The notes beneath the pieces were generated by a model. The model was not told the DNA's origin. It ran no database searches and saw only the letters and a program-made list of their open reading frames with translations. DNA of 48,722 bases from Echinostoma caproni (lineage: Eukaryota; Platyhelminthes; Trematoda; Plagiorchiida; Echinostomatidae), in contig UZAN01039693.1 of the NCBI GenBank assembly GCA_900618425.1, positions 1,941-50,662 of the forward strand, given 5' to 3'. Shown one piece after another: positions 45,801 through 48,722 of this stretch (within the stretch, counting starts at the first letter, position 1; each line of letters begins with the position of its first letter). The translations under genes were made by a program, and so were the position numbers.

Positions 45801-48722
45801 GGAACATATTGTTCAGGGTTGGTAAGGAACTTGCCCTTACACTCACTTACACGAATAGTATGTATGCTGGAGTTGTTTGGCAACAACTAAAAAACATGTC
45901 AATTCTTTGAACGAAAACCTTTTTTCCGTATTATATTATCGGTTAAAAATATGTGAGTTCACCAGCCGATTTTCTGGCTGAGGAGATAAGGAGTGCTTTT
46001 TTCATAAGCCGATGATTCAAGGATTATATTACCTAAGCTAAATCTCCTATCATTAGTGGGGAAATCGTTTAACCTTCCCTGGTTCAACACACTTGTTGAC
46101 TTGTTCATGTTTAGCATTGCGTTGTCAGTAACTACAACAATTGTTGCGATTTTCATTATGTATAAATCGGGATCATTTCGATCACATTCTCATAACTACA
46201 AACATTTGATCACTTGGTTCGCATATAAGTTGCAAGATTTTGAAAATCTTGAGGAGACCAACAACCGCGATTTCGGCTAACGAATCATTCAGACAATGAG
46301 GAAAAGAGTAAAAGAGGGAAGTAGAGCATTGAGAGGCGGAGCAAAATCACTAGAGAGAAAAGGCGAATAAATTAAATGCCCATATACAATAGGTGGAACA
46401 ACCAACATGAACGTGTTTTCTGCACTTACTCATATCTTCCATTGCCTTGAATCGAGCTGGTCACATGGTACTCAATCTTGAGGCCTGACGCGTTCTACTT
46501 GACCAGACCCACTGGATAAGGTTTCCTTACCCTTATTCCAGGTCATGGTTTGATCACGTTCGGCCTTCTAACTATAGCTGTTGTTGGGCTCGGCAAACGT
46601 CGCAAGTCGAGGAAACCCATTTGAGGAGATGTAGTTTAGCCTGTATACAGATGTCACCGTGTTCACGCATCTCTGCTGGGTACTGAACTTCTGCCACCTG
46701 TCAACTAAGACAATTTTAGGCCTAAACACTGCCAGTGACCTCAAGTGCACCATTCTTGTAAGTCGTGACCTGTGGTCANAGTACGGTGTGACCATATAAA
46801 CAATCGACCGTATACAGGAACGAGTTCACACTGTCTGTGTGCGTACACACAGGAATACTTCTTTACAGGCTTGATTCTTGTACGTTTGATTTTCATCAGA
46901 CTGAACCAAATAGACATGTTTTTCAATCGGTGGTTTTCTTTTGTCTGCTCAAAGCAGTCCGAAGTGAAATGGAGTACAGATATTTCAAACTATTCTATTT
47001 TTTTTACTGTGTCTCTGGACCAGAATAAATAGAAAGTGTTGAGCTGTATTCGCAACTCGTTTCTATAACGGTATGAAACACAACCGCATCTTTGTTTCGC
47101 GTTTTCGTGTGTGCTCGCATTTCTGTGTAACATGTCTCAGTCTCGATTCGAATAGAGAAATGACAAAAAGAAAAATGAACGCGTTGCCGTTGGGGAAAAT
47201 AGCCCTAAATCAAAGCTTCACTAGCAGTATTTAATATTGTATGAAATAACCGATCGAAATTCCTAATCCAGTGGAGATGGAAGCGAAATAAAATGGTTTG
47301 TTCAGTGAGTGAACGGATGGGCACTATTTTACTGTCAAAAATTTGCTTGTTTGATCCTGATTTTGAAGAGTTGGAGGGACATTGTGGACACTGGANTGGA
47401 TTATCACTCCGTGGCGGTCATAAGAACGTGCCACCCAGATTATTTTCTGGTGAGTGACATCTTTATTCTATTCCTCCAACCAGTATAAAAGCGGGAGTCC
47501 AATACTGAAATTTTGGCTTCTACGTGAGAGGGAAGGTTTTGAACGTCTGGATTTTACACCGACATTTAATAGGGGATTTATGTTTCACTGAAACAGACCT
47601 CCATAGAGCACTTGTATTTTATATTGGTCTACTCAAATTCGAGTTGCATTTATCTCTGCGTTCAAACTGTCCCTCCTGAACTCCCACAATAAGCTATGAA
47701 GTCCAGAGGTTTGTAAAATGTGTCTCTCAGGGAACCACGAGTAAATCATCTAATTTCAATAGTGTTTCAGCACCATGGTAGTGCGTTCCATAACTGATGC
47801 CGTACTAACAATTCTTTAAATAATATCTCTGCATTCACTGTCACAGAATTGATAGATCAGTTCTTCGAGATATTTGCCAGATCCGTTTTATCATTTTCTT
47901 TTTTGATCGATAAAAGCTCGTTATGTATATATTCGTTCGAACATTTTTCTCAAAAAACGAATATTGAAACCCAAACTTACTGAATGCACGAAATCATCAG
48001 CTATTTAGCAACTCTCTTGAGAATTCACCATTCTCTTTTACCGGAAATTTCCCAATACTTGTTATGCACCACATTGAAGACGTAATATTTCATCTGATCG
48101 AAGCGATATCCAATCGTTTTTTCGTTTCCATCAGCTTCCTCTTAAAATCTGACTGATTGAACCCCGAGTTTTTCGCACAGGTGTCTCGCTTAGTCATTGA
48201 CTTCCTTTTCAAACGGCCTGACTCATATCGCCAATTCATGCATTTTCATTAGCCCATTTCTAACTTACACCCTTTTGGCGATCATAATAAATTCTCATTT
48301 TCACAACGGGTACGAGCCAGATGCGGAGAGAGAGGTGGGGTGACCTGACAGAGCAAGAGAGGCAGGCAGGCAAGGGAATGGGAATTCCAACTGCTATGAA
48401 TTCAGAGTCTGTTTCAATCACACATGCATTTCACACCGGTAGCGGTGAACATGAAAGCCACGAGATCTACCCGATTGTTGTTGTTGTTATTTACGTTGCT
48501 TGTCACGCGTTTTGAGGCGCATGATCAAAGAATTTCGGATTCGAGGTGCCGCCATTTGATTATGAGTTGATTTTACAGTTACTGCTTATCTGTGAGCACT
48601 CCACCTTCTTCGAGCTTCACCACCAACTCGATCCGTACGGTCCGGAATCTTTCCACTCACTTGTCATCTGGGTCGATTTACTTGGTTGTTATAAACGGTC
48701 AACATAAACCACACTGCTTCCA
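45801..48722. other. Right flank, unassigned
   Basis: No recognisable gene. A GC-richer block at about 46400-46800 may be a dispersed repeat. A 64-codon open frame at 48321-48515 has more codon-like composition than its surroundings but matches no family I know. Single N positions occur at about 46779 and 47395. Confidence 0.3.

Noticed and set aside
45774..45808. Short segment between ctctatag and gtaagg proposed as a late transporter exon
   Set aside because: It lies within the antisense Penelope-like element and after a good in-phase stop.
45648..45890. 80-codon + strand open frame
   Set aside because: It is the antisense shadow of the N-terminal RT part of Penelope-like remnant 2.

Overview
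The window looks like nuclear DNA of a digenean fluke (trematode). The grounds are large AT-rich introns with GT..AG borders, an animal-type membrane transporter gene, two decayed Penelope-like elements (reverse transcriptase plus GIY-YIG nuclease), CR1-like and RTE-like LINE remnants, and tRNA-derived SINEs. The species cannot be fixed from sequence alone. Nothing prokaryotic is present: no operons, ribosome binding sites or CRISPR array.

The one host gene I can support is the 3' half of a cationic amino acid transporter (CAT subfamily of SLC7) on the + strand. Seven coding exons lie at 6731-6833, 10627-10767, 28011-28168, 34448-34626, 39540-39648, 41192-41261 and 42158-42257. All six junctions have GT..AG introns and codon phases that match exactly. 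Together they give about 286 residues, from the helix carrying the CAT hallmark [12 protein letters not shown] to a TAA stop at 42255-42257. The upstream exons, with roughly the first 8 helices, are probably left of the window. The introns are 3.8, 17.2, 6.3, 4.9, 1.5 and 0.9 kb.

Region by region: 1-6730 is upstream intron carrying an antisense Penelope-like remnant (3921-5216), an abutting tail of a second one (5214-5620), a SINE and a 69-bp dispersed repeat. Intron 6834-10626 has three SINE copies, two of them head to head, and microsatellites. The 17-kb intron 10768-28010 holds a sense CR1-like LINE (12480-14216), a SINE, a 5'-truncated RTE-like LINE (19249-20245), two tiny exon-like segments, a possible solo LTR and a 598-bp assembly gap. 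Intron 28169-34447 has a SINE and a 70-bp inverted repeat related to the dispersed repeat at 3.5 kb. The next three introns are nearly featureless. Downstream of the gene, 43968-45800 is a second antisense Penelope-like element covering nearly the whole protein. The rest, to 48722, is unassigned.

The most interesting non-routine signal is the 70-bp inverted repeat at 29974-30120. One arm contains hammerhead-ribozyme-like core blocks, a theme known from Penelope-like elements, but a proper cleavage site is not evident. I found no convincing undescribed multi-gene system.
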